Positions 26,047 through 35,792 are shown, counted from the stretch's first letter. The stretch is DNA of 64,000 nucleotides from Celeribacter marinus (GCF_001308265.1 NZ_CP012023.1:2618932-2682931); one strand, 5' to 3'. Notes: generated by a model not told the origin, from the letters alone. Program-made: numbers and translations.

Positions 26047-27191
26047 TTAAACCTCATCTGTTCGGGATCGAACGTCATTTCAATATCGCGCCATTGGTCA
26101 TACTTTTCCACTGGCAAATCAAATCCGCGCGCGCCACAGCGCAAAATTGCGCGCCGCGCCACCTCATAGGCCGCATCAGCTGCCGATTGTGATCCGCCTG
26201 AAAAGCCGATCAACCTTAACGAGCCGCTATTGGGCGTGCCATCTTGGTTCATCGAAACGCCAACGGTAATGGTTGTGCGCATCGCATCCGACGATAGCGC
26301 GCCGACATTCCAACATTGTGACACCGCCACACGAAGCCCCTCACGCTCGCCACCCGTCAAGGGCGGACCAACAGGGCGTGTGGGCGCTTGTGCCGTGTCT
26401 GACGCCGCCGCAGCCGCAATCAATGCAGACGCCGCATCCGCCGCGGCATCTGCGGCCGCGTCATTGGGCGCGGTCTGTTGTACGGGCGCAGGCCTGTCAG
26501 TTTCGCGTGCGTCTGCCGCGCGTGCTGCCAGATTGGCAGGGCGCGATTTAGGGCGCGGCGAGGTGGACATGCCTGATGGCGTCTCGGCCTCTGTCACAAT
26601 TTCGGTTGCGGCCTCTTCGGGAGCGGCCTCGGGGGTGTCCTCTTCAACCACCTGCGCGCTGTCCGCATCGGGCGATACTTGCGGTGTTGGCGCATCTGCA
26701 ATGTCCGGTTGCGGTTCTGGCGTTGTTACGGCTTCGGGCGCAATCCGTGGCACAGGGCGCGGTGTTGGCTCTTGGTTCGGAACATCAGGCAAGCCCGCAC
26801 CGGGATCCTCAAACGACACCTGCGGATCGGCTTGTGGCGGCGATTGCTCGCTCACTTGCGCTTGCGGTGTCAGGGGCTGTGGCGGTTGCGGCGCAGTATC
26901 TTGCACAGGCGTTTGTGGCTCTAACTGGGGGCGCGCTTGTGGAACGGCGTCCGCGCTTGGCGCTGCCTGTGGGGCGATTTCGGCTTGTGGGGATGCCTGC
27001 TCTGGGGCGTCTTGGACAACTTCGGGGGCCGAATTACCGGTCATCGCCGCGAATTCAGCCTCAGAGATCAACGCGACCTCTTGTGTGGCCACGGGTTGGC
27101 TGGCCTCTGGAGTCAAAAACAGACCCCCCAAAAGCGCATAGGCGATCAGACCGAAATGGCCCGCCGCAGATATGTACTGGCCCGTGTTCAC
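26043..27191 (-). CDS. tolA: Tol-Pal inner-membrane protein TolA
   Basis: Energy-transducing protein of 382 residues spanning the periplasm. It starts with GTG (27191). The membrane segment is at about 8-28. A long low-complexity domain II (about 55-280) is rich in Pro, Ala, Gln, Glu and Thr rather than the Lys/Ala-rich helix of E. coli TolA. The C-terminal domain III (from about 290) contains [20 protein letters not shown] and the [16 protein letters not shown] strand typical of TolA/TonB C-domains, with two cysteines. Identity rests on position between tolR and tolB and on this domain. Confidence 0.9.
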   Translation of the reverse strand: MNTGQYISAAGHFGLIAYALLGGLFLTPEASQPVATQEVALISEAEFAAMTGNSAPEVVQDAPEQASPQAEIAPQAAPSADAVPQARPQLEPQTPVQDTAPQPPQPLTPQAQVSEQSPPQADPQVSFEDPGAGLPDVPNQEPTPRPVPRIAPEAVTTPEPQPDIADAPTPQVSPDADSAQVVEEDTPEAAPEEAATEIVTEAETPSGMSTSPRPKSRPANLAARAADARETDRPAPVQQTAPNDAAADAAADAASALIAAAAASDTAQAPTRPVGPPLTGGEREGLRVAVSQCWNVGALSSDAMRTTITVGVSMNQDGTPNSGSLRLIGFSGGSQSAADAAYEVARRAILRCGARGFDLPVEKYDQWRDIEMTFDPEQMRFK

Positions 27192-27203
27192 CGAAAAACG
27201 CCT

Positions 27204-27680
27204 CTAGTTTCCCGAACCGTCAAGCGTAGGTCCGCCTGTTTCGGTCACAAGACCGATATTGCGAAACCCGCCGGCATTGAGCGCGCCCATAACTTGGACG
27301 ACATCCGCATAGGGAATGGACCCGTCCGCGCGCAAAAACACTTTGTCATTCGTGCGCTCGGCGGCAATCGCGCGCAACTTGGTCACGAGCTCCTCAACAG
27401 GTTCTTCGTTGGTCATCAAAAGGACACGACCGTCCGCCGTCAGGGTGATTGACAACGGCTCCTCTTCCTCTTGCGACAACGCGGTGGCGGCCGTTTCAGG
27501 CAACTCGACCGGCACGCCGACAGTCATCATTGGGGCCGCGACCATAAAGATGATCAACAAAACCAGCATCACATCCACGAACGGCGTGACGTTGATCTCA
27601 CTCATTGCAGCAGATTGACCGCGGCGGCGCGATCTACGCCCGCCGCGTCCACCTGATTTTTGCATCACACCCGCACTCAT
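27204..27680 (-). CDS. tolR: Tol-Pal stator protein TolR
   Basis: ExbD/TolR family protein of 158 residues. A basic N-terminus (R-G-G-R-R-S-R-R-R-G) precedes the single membrane helix at about 28-48 with the essential Asp in FVDVMLVLLIIFMVAAPMM. The periplasmic domain contains VFLRADGSIPYADVVQVMGA. With TolQ it forms the proton channel that energises TolA. Three bases separate it from tolQ and twelve from tolA. Confidence 0.95.
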   Translation of the reverse strand: MSAGVMQKSGGRGGRRSRRRGQSAAMSEINVTPFVDVMLVLLIIFMVAAPMMTVGVPVELPETAATALSQEEEEPLSITLTADGRVLLMTNEEPVEELVTKLRAIAAERTNDKVFLRADGSIPYADVVQVMGALNAGGFRNIGLVTETGGPTLDGSGN

Positions 27681-27683
27681 GGC

Positions 27684-28379
27684 TCAGGCGTCCAATTCGC
27701 GCGACAAGATGGTTGAAAACTCATCTGCAAACGCCTCATAGCCGCCCAAGATGCGGTCACTATCAGCGGACAATTTGTTGTAAAACACCACCGCCGGAAT
27801 AGCTGCCAAAAGGCCCAGTGCAGTCGCAAGAAGCGCCTCGGCGATCCCCGGCGCTACAACCGCGAGGTTGGTCGACTGCGCCATTGCGATATCTTCAAAC
27901 GCGGTTTTGATCCCCCAAACAGTTCCGAACAGGCCAATAAATGGCCCCGTTGAACCGACAGTGGCCAACAACGAAAGACCGCTGTTCATCGCTTCCGCCT
28001 CTTTGGAAATCGCGACATCCATTGAGCGGTCGATCCGCGCACCAGCACCCGCAATCAAACGCCCGTCATCGCGGTGCGAACGACGCCATTCGGTCATCCC
28101 CGCAAAGAACACCCGCTCAGAGGCTGTCGTCGGATTGCCGCGCAATTGGTCGTAAAGCTCGTCCAATGGCTCACCCGACCAGAACGCGCGATCAAAGCTA
28201 TCGGATGCGCCGCGCGCCGTCCGGTATGTCAGGTGTTTTTGGATGATAATCGACCACGACCAAAACGAGGCCACAATCAGCATCAACATCACAACTTTCA
28301 CAATGAAAGTTGCGCGCATAAACAACGCAAGCAAAGAGAAATCGATCTCCGATGCCATCGCAAGGGTGGTGTGTTCCAT
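27684..28379 (-). CDS. tolQ: Tol-Pal proton channel protein TolQ
   Basis: MotA/TolQ/ExbB proton-channel protein of 231 residues with three membrane segments at about 17-40, 135-158 and 172-195. The conserved region includes SLLATVGSTGPFIGLFGTVW and GIAEALLATALGLLAAIPAV. It is the first gene of tolQRAB. A terminator separates it from the upstream ybgC, which is unlike the enterobacterial arrangement, so it should have its own promoter in 28380-28490. Confidence 0.95.
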   Translation of the reverse strand: MEHTTLAMASEIDFSLLALFMRATFIVKVVMLMLIVASFWSWSIIIQKHLTYRTARGASDSFDRAFWSGEPLDELYDQLRGNPTTASERVFFAGMTEWRRSHRDDGRLIAGAGARIDRSMDVAISKEAEAMNSGLSLLATVGSTGPFIGLFGTVWGIKTAFEDIAMAQSTNLAVVAPGIAEALLATALGLLAAIPAVVFYNKLSADSDRILGGYEAFADEFSTILSRELDA

Positions 28380-28486
28380 GTACTGCTCTTTTTCCGCCTG
28401 TGGCCGCCTTTTGACGGCTCTATAGTTAGCCTATTGTTTACTATACCGGCAGCCCTCACGCCAACACTTACCTGTGAAGCGCGCGA

Positions 28487-28507
28487 CAAAAGGGCCGAAA
28501 CGGCCCT
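28487..28507 (-). terminator. Terminator between ybgC and tolQ
   Basis: Perfect 7-bp stem (AGGGCCG with CGGCCCT) and three-base loop, followed on the minus strand by TTTT (28487-28490). It lies 14 bases after the ybgC stop. It is short and may allow read-through. Confidence 0.7.
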
Positions 28508-28520
28508 GACAGACGCCGAT

Positions 28521-28910
28521 TTAGTGTAGATTTCGGCGGATAATTGCCGGAAGTCGCGCGGGATGACCGGTTTGAGTGATCGCCACAATCGTCACAACGG
28601 CCGAAAACAAGATCTCTTCGGCACGTTTAACGTCTTGGGTAAGGACAATACGTGCGCCCGTCATGGCATCAACACGGGTCTCAACGGTCAATTCATCGTC
28701 GAATTTAGCGGGACTGAGATAATCAGCCTCGACACGGCGCACGGCGAATACAACGCCTTCGTCTTGTTTGAGCGCCACCTGATCCACGCCCATATCCCGC
28801 ACCCACTCGGTGCGCGCGCGCTCTATGAATTTTAGATAGTTGGCGTAATAGACGATGCCCGCAAGGTCGGTATCCTCATAGTACACATGGACGGAAAATG
28901 TATGGGTCAT
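28521..28910 (-). CDS. ybgC: Acyl-CoA thioesterase YbgC
   Basis: Hot-dog fold thioesterase of 129 residues, conserved at the head of tol-pal clusters; it hydrolyses short or long acyl-CoA and may act with phospholipid synthesis. The YbgC signature is YYEDTDLAGIVYYANYLKFI with the catalytic Asp, followed by ERARTEWVRDMG. Length is normal. A terminator follows at once. Confidence 0.93.
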   Translation of the reverse strand: MTHTFSVHVYYEDTDLAGIVYYANYLKFIERARTEWVRDMGVDQVALKQDEGVVFAVRRVEADYLSPAKFDDELTVETRVDAMTGARIVLTQDVKRAEEILFSAVVTIVAITQTGHPARLPAIIRRNLH

Positions 28911-28994
28911 ATGCGCGGCCTCGTTTGGGGTCAGCCCAACCCTATGATGCAGATGTCAGACGGGCAAGAGGCGGATATCACACCTCAATCCACC

Positions 28995-29639
28995 CTATTG
29001 CGCGGCGATCAAACGCGCATAGAGCCGTAGCGCGTGCGAGGCGTCACGCGCCGCCACGGGCAAGATCGGATCATACGCCGCACGCAACAGGTTCGCCACA
29101 TCAGGCCGCACAACTGTGCCCTCAGAGGCCACGGCAAGCGGGCTATCTTGGCTAAACGCGGTGTCCGACCACAGCAGCATCGCTTGGACGGCTTGGCTCA
29201 GGGCAATCACATCGGCGGGCACCTCTTGCATCGCCTCACTCATGCGCACAAAGGTAAAACACGCCTTGATCGCGCCATCATCGTCGAACCGAAAGGCGCG
29301 GTACTGATGCGCATCACGCGCCTTTAATGTCGTTACTTTTGCATCGAGATCAGGGATCATATCGCCCAAGCGCGGCACATCGCGCAACTCGTCCCACTCG
29401 GAGAAAAAGAACACCATCAGGTTCGATCCAAGCTCAGGATCAGTCTCGGCAATCTCATGGCCAGCGATTGCTACACAGGCTTCAATCGCGCCTTTGACAA
29501 TCTGCAATGTCGCATCCTCGACACCGAAACACACGGGGGCAATCGGGCGACCCCAACGCGAAAACGCATAGTCTCCAGAGGCACGGGTGAAAAATGTCTC
29601 GACGATTTCGGGGCTTGTGTGTGGCTGATCTTGGGTCAT
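28995..29639 (-). CDS. Hypothetical cytosolic protein between ybgC and ruvB
   Basis: Protein of 214 residues with no membrane segment or signal peptide. I do not recognise a named family. The sequence is acidic, with FFFSEWDELRDVPRLGDMIP, AHQYRAFRFDDDGAIKACFT and a helical C-terminus (DASHALRLYARLIAAQ). It follows ruvB by 40 bases on the same strand, so it is probably co-transcribed with ruvCAB. Coding is supported by length, by codon use like the neighbours and by clean spacing. Confidence 0.7.
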   Translation of the reverse strand: MTQDQPHTSPEIVETFFTRASGDYAFSRWGRPIAPVCFGVEDATLQIVKGAIEACVAIAGHEIAETDPELGSNLMVFFFSEWDELRDVPRLGDMIPDLDAKVTTLKARDAHQYRAFRFDDDGAIKACFTFVRMSEAMQEVPADVIALSQAVQAMLLWSDTAFSQDSPLAVASEGTVVRPDVANLLRAAYDPILPVAARDASHALRLYARLIAAQ

Positions 29640-29679
29640 GGCGCCGCGTTTAACGTCTCCGTGTCACCTGCGCAATTCC

Positions 29680-30717
29680 TCACTTGCCGAACATGTCCGA
29701 CTGGTCGGGGGGCTGCGGCGCATTCAACCCCAAATGCGCCCATGTTTTTTGTGTGATCATACGCCCACGCGGCGTGCGTTGAATAAGACCTTGTTGCAAC
29801 AAATACGGCTCGATCACGTCCTCAATCGCATCGCGACTTTCCGACAAAGCCGCCGCCATTGTTTCAACACCCACGGGACCACCGTTAAAGTTTTCGGCAA
29901 TCATCGACAGATACCGACGGTCCGCGCCATCTAGGCCCAGTAGATCAACACCAAGCCGCGTTAGCGCATTATCTGCAAGCGCCTTTGAGATTTTTCCACC
30001 GCCTTCGACAACTGCAAAATCCACCACGCGGCGCAACAGACGTCCGGCGATCCGCGGCGTTCCGCGCGCGCGTTTGGCAATCTCGTATGCGCCCTCGGGA
30101 TCTGTCGGAATACCCAAAAGCCGCGCACCGCGCGTGACGATTTCGTGCAGCTCCGCAATCGTGTAAAACTGCAACCGTGTGGGGATGCCAAAGCGGTCAC
30201 GCAGCGGCGTGGTCAACAAACCCAAACGCGTGGTCGCACCCACCAACGTAAAGGGCTGTAATTCGATCCGCACGGTGCGCGCGGCTGGCCCCTCTCCGAT
30301 CACGAGGTCCAGCTCGAAATCCTCCATCGCGGGGTAAAGCACCTCTTCGACAACCGGATTCATGCGGTGTATTTCGTCGATAAACAACACATCGCGGGCC
30401 TCAAGATTGGTCAGGATCGCCGCCAAATCACCCGCCCGCGCCAAAACTGGCCCAGAGGTCATCTTGAAATTCACTCCAAGTTCACGCGCCATGATCTGTG
30501 CAAGGGTGGTTTTACCAAGCCCCGGAGGACCGTGGAACAATACGTGGTCCATTGCCTCCTCGCGCTGTTTCGCGCTCTCGATGAAAATACGAAGGTTGGC
30601 GCGCGCTTCCTCTTGGCCGATAAATTCGCCCAAAACCTGTGGCCTCAGCGCGCGGTCGGCATCCTCGGCGCGCGCTTCAGGGCGCAGTGTCGGGTCGGGT
30701 TGATGATCGTCGGACAT
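29680..30717 (-). CDS. ruvB: Holliday junction branch migration ATPase RuvB
   Basis: AAA+ motor of 345 residues that drives branch migration with RuvA. Walker A is [12 protein letters not shown] near residue 66, Walker B is [12 protein letters not shown], sensor 1 is in [20 protein letters not shown] and the C-terminal winged helix contains [20 protein letters not shown]. The gene lies six bases after ruvA. All signatures are intact. Confidence 0.96.
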   Translation of the reverse strand: MSDDHQPDPTLRPEARAEDADRALRPQVLGEFIGQEEARANLRIFIESAKQREEAMDHVLFHGPPGLGKTTLAQIMARELGVNFKMTSGPVLARAGDLAAILTNLEARDVLFIDEIHRMNPVVEEVLYPAMEDFELDLVIGEGPAARTVRIELQPFTLVGATTRLGLLTTPLRDRFGIPTRLQFYTIAELHEIVTRGARLLGIPTDPEGAYEIAKRARGTPRIAGRLLRRVVDFAVVEGGGKISKALADNALTRLGVDLLGLDGADRRYLSMIAENFNGGPVGVETMAAALSESRDAIEDVIEPYLLQQGLIQRTPRGRMITQKTWAHLGLNAPQPPDQSDMFGK

Positions 30718-30723
30718 GCGCGA

Positions 30724-31407
30724 TTACCCTTTCGGCGCGAGCAATTTTAGGGCGGCACGGATCAACGTTGAGGTGTCCGCGTCTGGCGCGTCCTGCGCCG
30801 ATTGCGCCACCGCCCCCAACGCATCGGTCGGTGAATACCCCAGATTTTGCAGCGCGGACAACGCCTCGGCCTCGGCATTCGCATGTGCAGTGGGTGCGGC
30901 TTTTGGCGCCGCTTTGCGGGCGGGCGGCCTGTCGTTCTCAATCACCTCGTCGCGCTCACTCGTGTCCAAAACCGCCTCGGCCAGTGATCCGCCCAACTCC
31001 ATTGCAGCAGGGGCTTTGTCTTTGAGTTCCATAATGACGCGCTGTGCCGTTTTTGGCCCGACGCCCGGAGCGGCCTTGATCGCGGACCAATCACCCAAGG
31101 CAATTGCGCGACCGGTGGCCTGTGCGCCAAGCGTGCCAAGAATGGCCATCGCCGCTTTGGCCCCGATGCCTTGCACGGAAATCAACAGCCTGTACCACTC
31201 TTTTTCCAATAGTGATGCAAAGCCGAACAGCTGCATCAGATCCTCACGCACGAGCAAATCGGTATAGAGCGAAATCGCCTCGCCACGCGGTGGCAACGCC
31301 ATGCGCGTGCGCTCGGACACGTAGACAATATAGCCGACCCCGCGCACGTCGATCATCGCATGATCTGCGCCAATATAGTCAATGATACCTGTGAGTTTAC
31401 CGATCAT
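30724..31407 (-). CDS. ruvA: Holliday junction DNA-binding protein RuvA
   Basis: Tetrameric protein of 227 residues binding four-way junctions. The OB-fold domain I starts [20 protein letters not shown]. Helix-hairpin-helix motifs are [17 protein letters not shown] and [21 protein letters not shown] variable linker of about 50 residues precedes domain III ([20 protein letters not shown]) that contacts RuvB. Its ATG overlaps the ruvC stop by four bases. Confidence 0.95.
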   Translation of the reverse strand: MIGKLTGIIDYIGADHAMIDVRGVGYIVYVSERTRMALPPRGEAISLYTDLLVREDLMQLFGFASLLEKEWYRLLISVQGIGAKAAMAILGTLGAQATGRAIALGDWSAIKAAPGVGPKTAQRVIMELKDKAPAAMELGGSLAEAVLDTSERDEVIENDRPPARKAAPKAAPTAHANAEAEALSALQNLGYSPTDALGAVAQSAQDAPDADTSTLIRAALKLLAPKG

Positions 31408-31913
31408 GAGGCCGCTTTCTTGATAGCATCCGCAAGCCGTGACGACGACTGCGCATGGTAGGAATGTGTAATGGCAATCGCGAGGGCGTCAACCGCGTCA
31501 GGCCCGGCCAGCTTCGCACCTGGCAACTGTAACTTGATCATATGCTCAACCTGCTGTTTGGCCGCATGCCCAACTCCGACAACGGTCTTTTTCACCGCAT
31601 TGGGGGCGTATTCACCAATCGGCAGCCCTGCTTGTGCGGGCACCAAAAGCGCAACAGCGCGCGCTTGGCCCAATTTCAATGTGGCAACCGCATCTTTGTT
31701 TACAAAGGTTTGCTCAACAGCCGCGCAATCAGGCGCATAGGTCCGCACAACATGCGTCATCTGATCAAACAACGACAAAAGGCGCGTGGCCAGATCGTCG
31801 GAGGCCAAAGAATGGCATACGCCATTGGCCACATGGGTCATGCGCGGGCCCGCGACATCAATGATGCCCCAACCCATATTGCGCAATCCGGGGTCGATGC
31901 CCAACACACGCAT
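31404..31913 (-). CDS. ruvC: Holliday junction resolvase RuvC
   Basis: Endonuclease of 169 residues resolving Holliday junctions by symmetric nicks. Acidic catalytic residues are in [13 protein letters not shown] (Asp near 7), [11 protein letters not shown] (Glu) and [14 protein letters not shown] (two Asp). It is the first gene of the ruvCAB operon. Length is normal. Confidence 0.95.
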   Translation of the reverse strand: MRVLGIDPGLRNMGWGIIDVAGPRMTHVANGVCHSLASDDLATRLLSLFDQMTHVVRTYAPDCAAVEQTFVNKDAVATLKLGQARAVALLVPAQAGLPIGEYAPNAVKKTVVGVGHAAKQQVEHMIKLQLPGAKLAGPDAVDALAIAITHSYHAQSSSRLADAIKKAAS

Positions 31914-32024
31914 ATCTCTGCCCTGCTCTATTTTTATCGTTGATCAACAGTTAGCACGAAACAAGAACATTGACCAAGGGCTTTTATGATAACACTCGCG
32001 CACGGACGCCAAAAAGGAGAAAGA

Positions 32025-32046
32025 CCGCACCCCAAATGAGGTGCGG
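32025..32046 (-). terminator. Hairpin between the small membrane protein gene and ruvC
   Basis: Seven-bp stem (CCGCACC with GGTGCGG), extendable with one mismatch to 11 bp, in the 200-base gap. On the minus strand a pyrimidine-rich tract follows. Probably ends the upstream transcript. Confidence 0.5.
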
Positions 32047-32113
32047 CCCTTAACGTGGCATCAGACGGGGCTATGAGGGAAACACGCCGCACGATCTGAT
32101 GTATGAAGCCCTA

Positions 32114-32467
32114 TTACAGACTGGAGAGAAGCAATTTAGAGCGGCGCGCCACCCATATCGTCGCAGGGTCGGCCGTCATGGCCCACGCCCCCACACGTTC
32201 AACAATCGTACCCTCTTTCAATGTCGCGACACGCGCATTGTAAGACACGGCACCAAGTGACGCGAAAACCAGCGCCTTAAATAACAAAACACCCAACAAC
32301 GAAAAAAAGACGAGACGCAAAGGATTGCGTGACGCGTGGCGACGTGGCCGCGCGATGATTAGACCGTCTTGGTTGACCGAATAGACCGCGCCGTGTTCCA
32401 ATTTACGGCGCTGGACCTCGATCCGCGTCAGACGTTGCTCAAATGATTTAGCCCCAGCATAAGCCAT
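32114..32467 (-). CDS. Small membrane protein, hypothetical
   Basis: Protein of about 117 residues from the ATG at 32467 (M-A-Y-A-G-A-K-S-F); the ORF extends 17 codons further upstream but those residues look random. A basic N-terminal region (RRHASRNPLR) precedes a single hydrophobic segment at about 52-75 (LVFFSLLGVLLFKALVFASL), and the C-terminal 40 residues look soluble (GAWAMTADPATIWVARRSKL). One membrane segment with a basic cytoplasmic side suggests N-in topology. I do not recognise the family. It stands between prmA and ruvC with gaps on both sides. Confidence 0.65.
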   Translation of the reverse strand: MAYAGAKSFEQRLTRIEVQRRKLEHGAVYSVNQDGLIIARPRRHASRNPLRLVFFSLLGVLLFKALVFASLGAVSYNARVATLKEGTIVERVGAWAMTADPATIWVARRSKLLLSSL

Positions 32468-32574
32468 GGCAGACCTCGTAGATATCGGCCCCCACCGACC
32501 ATGACAATATTGCGGCAAATTGTGTCAAAAATGGGGCAAGTAGATCAAAACGGTCCTGTTTTGGCCTATATTGC

Positions 32575-33444
32575 TTAAGCTCTCACAAGCGTTAGTGACG
32601 TCCAGTCAACAATCTCGTCTCGCTGGGTTAGATTGAACCCATTGCGTGTATAAACCGCAATTACATCGTCGGCTTGCGCGTGCAACATCCCCGACAGAAT
32701 CGCCACGCCACCCGTTTTGATCTGTGCTGCCATTTCAGGCGCCAAGCCGATCAGCGGTCCTTTCAAGATGTTGGCAAAGATCAAATCATAGGGGGCGTTT
32801 TCCGCGAGAACCTCATGGGAAAATCCCGCCGCCTCAAGACAGATCACCTGACCGTTTAGCGCATTGGCGTCGACGTTGGTTTGCGCCACATCCACCGCAA
32901 CCTCATCAATATCGGAGGCATACACAAGATGCTCGGACACTTTCGCCGCCGCCATGCCAAGAACCGCCGTGCCACATCCGATATCGGCGACACGCTCAAA
33001 CGTCTGACCCTCAGATAACAGACGGTCAAAAGCGCGCAGACATCCAAGCGTTGTCCCGTGGTGACCCGTCCCAAACGCCATCGCCGCCTCGATCAAAAGC
33101 CCAATTTTATCGGCAGGCAATTTATCGGCATCATGCGCCCCGTAAACAAAGAAGCGTCCAGCCTCGACAGGGGCCAAATCACGGCGGACCTTTGCGACCC
33201 AATCGGTTTCTGGCAGCTCGGAAATCACAAAATCGGCTATGCCACTGGCTTTGGCCAATAGCGCCAATTCGATCTGATCGGGGCGCTCAGAAAAATACGC
33301 GCCGACCTCCCAAAGATCAGAGTCATCGCCAACCTCAAACACACCCACGCCTGTCGGCTCGGGGATCAGCGTTTCGAGCTGCTCACCAAGCGCCTCTGCG
33401 AGGGATTTTCCAGTAATCTGTGTAACTGCGGTAAAGGTCGGCAT
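32575..33444 (-). CDS. prmA: Ribosomal protein L11 methyltransferase PrmA
   Basis: SAM-dependent methyltransferase of 289 residues that trimethylates ribosomal protein L11. Motif I is VADIGCGTAVLGMAAAKV, followed by VYASDIDEVAVDVAQTNVDA and the post-motif LIFANILKGPLIGLAPEMA. The block IEAAMAFGTGHHGTTLGCLR before motif I is specific for PrmA. The N-terminal substrate domain (about 1-100) is divergent, as in other alphaproteobacteria. Confidence 0.9.
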   Translation of the reverse strand: MPTFTAVTQITGKSLAEALGEQLETLIPEPTGVGVFEVGDDSDLWEVGAYFSERPDQIELALLAKASGIADFVISELPETDWVAKVRRDLAPVEAGRFFVYGAHDADKLPADKIGLLIEAAMAFGTGHHGTTLGCLRAFDRLLSEGQTFERVADIGCGTAVLGMAAAKVSEHLVYASDIDEVAVDVAQTNVDANALNGQVICLEAAGFSHEVLAENAPYDLIFANILKGPLIGLAPEMAAQIKTGGVAILSGMLHAQADDVIAVYTRNGFNLTQRDEIVDWTSLTLVRA

Positions 33445-33485
33445 AACAGCGCTCCCGAATTGTTGTTGCCTTGGCCATAAAGAGA

Positions 33486-33510
33486 ACCCGCGCCTTACTC
33501 AAGCGCGGGT
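33486..33510 (-). terminator. Hairpin after msrA
   Basis: Perfect 8-bp stem (ACCCGCGC with GCGCGGGT) around a nine-base loop, 31 bases beyond the msrA stop, with TCTCTTTAT following on the minus strand. Likely msrA terminator. Confidence 0.6.
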
Positions 33511-33541
33511 CCGGTGTTTCGTCATAAGACATGCAACGCCG

Positions 33542-34201
33542 CTATGCGACACCAACGCCAAAATTGATCGGACAACTCACACCCGTGCCCTTTAGACCGC
33601 AATAGCCGTTCGGGTTTTTCGCAAGATACTGCTGGTGCTCTTCTTCGGCAAAATAGAACGCACCTGCGGGCAACAATTCGGTGGTCGTGGAGCCAAAGCC
33701 CTTTTCTTGAAGCTCGGCATTGAACTGTTGGTTCGATTGCTCCGCCTCCAATTGCTTGCGCCCGCTGTCGTAATAGATTGCGGACCGGTATTGCGTGCCT
33801 GTGTCGTTGCCTTGGCGCATCCCTTGGGTCGGATCATGGTTTTCCCAAAATACGCGCAACAAATCTACGTAGCTGATCACAGCCGGATCATAGACAACCC
33901 GCACAACTTCCGTGTGGCCGGTTTGGCCAGAACACACCTCTTTATAAGTCGGGTTGGGGGTATATCCCCCCGCATAACCCGCCGCAGTATTTACAACACC
34001 TGGCAATTCCCAAAACAGGCGTTCAACACCCCAAAAACACCCCATCGCAAACACGGCCTCTTCGTGCGTGTCGGCGGCGGGCGCGGTGAGCGGGCAATGG
34101 AACACGTAATGGTCAGCTGCGGTGGCAATCGGGTCTGGGCGTCCAACCAATGCCTCGTCGGGCGTTGGCAATGTTAGTTTCTTTGTAAACACACCCATCA
34201 T
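33542..34201 (-). CDS. msrA: Peptide-methionine (S)-S-oxide reductase MsrA
   Basis: Repairs methionine-S-sulfoxide in proteins. About 219 residues from the ATG at 34201, which has GAGGAG six bases upstream; a longer frame starts 17 codons earlier without such a site. The catalytic motif is [18 protein letters not shown], followed by [20 protein letters not shown] and [12 protein letters not shown]. The resolving cysteine is probably in [14 protein letters not shown] near the C-terminus. This is the longer MsrA form with an N-terminal extension of about 45 residues. Confidence 0.95.
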   Translation of the reverse strand: MMGVFTKKLTLPTPDEALVGRPDPIATAADHYVFHCPLTAPAADTHEEAVFAMGCFWGVERLFWELPGVVNTAAGYAGGYTPNPTYKEVCSGQTGHTEVVRVVYDPAVISYVDLLRVFWENHDPTQGMRQGNDTGTQYRSAIYYDSGRKQLEAEQSNQQFNAELQEKGFGSTTTELLPAGAFYFAEEEHQQYLAKNPNGYCGLKGTGVSCPINFGVGVA

Positions 34202-34318
34202 GGCGGTCTCCTCATTGTGCATTGTAATGCGCGCGATTGCATGCGCGGTCATGAATGAGTTTAGCGCGGATCGTCAGCGCGCCAAGGCGTAATCGCGCAC
34301 AGCTGTGTTACCTGCGCG

Positions 34319-35557
34319 TCACTCGGCGGGCGTGACTGCGACCGTTTTAAACACCCGCCACTCATAGCCCTTTACCGGATGGCGCGGAATCAAGAGCGCC
34401 AACAACAGCGAGACAAACGCCATTGACGCGGCCAAGATAAAGACACCGCCCGGAGAGACGATCCAAAGATACCCGAGCGAGGCCGGTAAGAACACGGCCG
34501 CAATATGGTTGATCGTGAACGCAACCGCTGCGGTCGGCGCAATGTCTTCGGGGTCTGCAATCTTTTGAAAATAGGTTTTAAGCGCGAACGCCAAACCGAA
34601 CAGCATATGGTCAATCACATAGAGCGTCGCGGCCAGAACCACGCCCCACCCGAGCCAGTAGATACCACCATACAACAAGAACACGATAATTAACCCGATG
34701 TATTCAATAACAAGGACAAAACGTTCGCCGCGCACCGCCACCAGTTTACCCATCAACGGGGCGACGATCATGTTGACCATAAAGTTGATCAAAAACAGCC
34801 CCGTGACCTGATGCACCTCAAAGCCGAATTTTTCGACCATCATAAAGGCGGCAAAGACCACGAAAATCTGACGCCGCGCACCGGCCATGAATTGTAGCGC
34901 ATAGTAAAGACCATAACGGCGCTTCAGAACAATCGAGCGCTTTTGCGGGCTTGGCTCTTCGAACTGCGGATAGGCATACATCGCAAAGAGGGCGACGAGC
35001 GCCGTGAACCCACCACTCACCATATACACAAACGCATAGGACAAATCGAAACTCTTCCACGTCAACACCAGAGCGCCATAAGCGATCAAGGACGCCGCAC
35101 TGCCCGCCGCCATCAGGCGACCGATCACAATCGGGGCACGCTCTTTGGACAACCATTGCAACTGAAGCGACTGATTGACCGTCTCGAAATAGTGGAACCC
35201 GATCGACGACAACATCGTGACAACCAAAATGCCGCCAAGGGACGGAAAGAATGCGGTAACGGCCGTAGCCACACCCAAGAGCAGCAAGGCCACAAGCCCC
35301 AACACCTGCTCGCGCATGAACATCAAAAGCGCGATGACACCCACGGCCAGAAAACCGGGGATCTCACGCACGGTATGAAGCCAACCAATTTCGACGCCCG
35401 TAAACCCCGCCGCCTCAATCACAAAGTTATTGAGCAAAGCCGACCATGTGTTGAACGCGATAGGCATCGCAAACGCCATCAAGAAAAGAAGGCTTTCAGG
35501 GCGGCGCCACAACGGCAACTCGCGCGCACGCGAAATGGGAAAGAGTGCATGTTTCAT
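34319..35557 (-). CDS. MFS permease
   Basis: Major facilitator superfamily protein of 412 residues with about eleven or twelve hydrophobic segments from residue 22 onward. There is no clear sugar- or drug-specific signature. The central loop after segment 6 carries basic residues (YPQFEEPSPQKRSIVLKRRY). The C-terminal tail is soluble (HPVKGYEWRVFKTVAVTPAE). Substrate unknown. It is upstream of msrA on the same strand with a 117-base gap, and divergent from the sulfur transporter gene. Confidence 0.8.
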   Translation of the reverse strand: MKHALFPISRARELPLWRRPESLLFLMAFAMPIAFNTWSALLNNFVIEAAGFTGVEIGWLHTVREIPGFLAVGVIALLMFMREQVLGLVALLLLGVATAVTAFFPSLGGILVVTMLSSIGFHYFETVNQSLQLQWLSKERAPIVIGRLMAAGSAASLIAYGALVLTWKSFDLSYAFVYMVSGGFTALVALFAMYAYPQFEEPSPQKRSIVLKRRYGLYYALQFMAGARRQIFVVFAAFMMVEKFGFEVHQVTGLFLINFMVNMIVAPLMGKLVAVRGERFVLVIEYIGLIIVFLLYGGIYWLGWGVVLAATLYVIDHMLFGLAFALKTYFQKIADPEDIAPTAAVAFTINHIAAVFLPASLGYLWIVSPGGVFILAASMAFVSLLLALLIPRHPVKGYEWRVFKTVAVTPAE

Positions 35558-35697
35558 AGGTCAAACCTTTAGGCGCAAATATCAGACTTGGGTAGCGTCA
35601 AGGTGTGCACACCCCACCCGACAGCCGCGCGGGTGGGATACTCGGCATTGGCGACCTGCCAATGAGGCGCACGCACCGTCGGTCGTGCGGACCTTTT

Positions 35698-35711
35698 CAT
35701 ATGCGCATATG
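35698..35711. promoter_or_regulatory. 14-bp perfect palindrome CATATGCGCATATG
   Basis: Perfect palindrome in the divergent region between the MFS gene and the YeeE/YedE gene, 10 bases before the FNR-like box. Could be an operator for a dimeric regulator of either gene. No regulator is identifiable. Confidence 0.35.
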
Positions 35712-35720
35712 TGCAATCGT

Positions 35721-35734
35721 GTGATATAGATCAA
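35721..35734 (-). promoter_or_regulatory. FNR/FnrL-like box upstream of yeeE
   Basis: On the minus strand the site reads TTGATCTATATCAC, nine of ten conserved positions of the FNR consensus TTGAT-N4-ATCAA. It lies about 59 bases before the YeeE/YedE ATG. FnrL controls low-oxygen genes in Rhodobacteraceae, so this suggests redox control of sulfur transport. Confidence 0.5.
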
Positions 35735-35792
35735 AGCGCGCATCACGCATTACCGCCATAAGCGCACGAACTGTGCGCGCGGAGGATCACAC

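Noticed and set aside
26230-27141. Plus-strand frame of 303 codons antisense to tolA
   Set aside because: The Cys/Gly/Ser-rich product arises from the low-complexity Pro/Ala/Gln DNA of tolA domain II.
34943-35572. Plus-strand frame of 209 codons antisense to the MFS gene
   Set aside because: Gln/His/Arg-rich product without motifs; the minus strand gives a regular multi-helix membrane protein.
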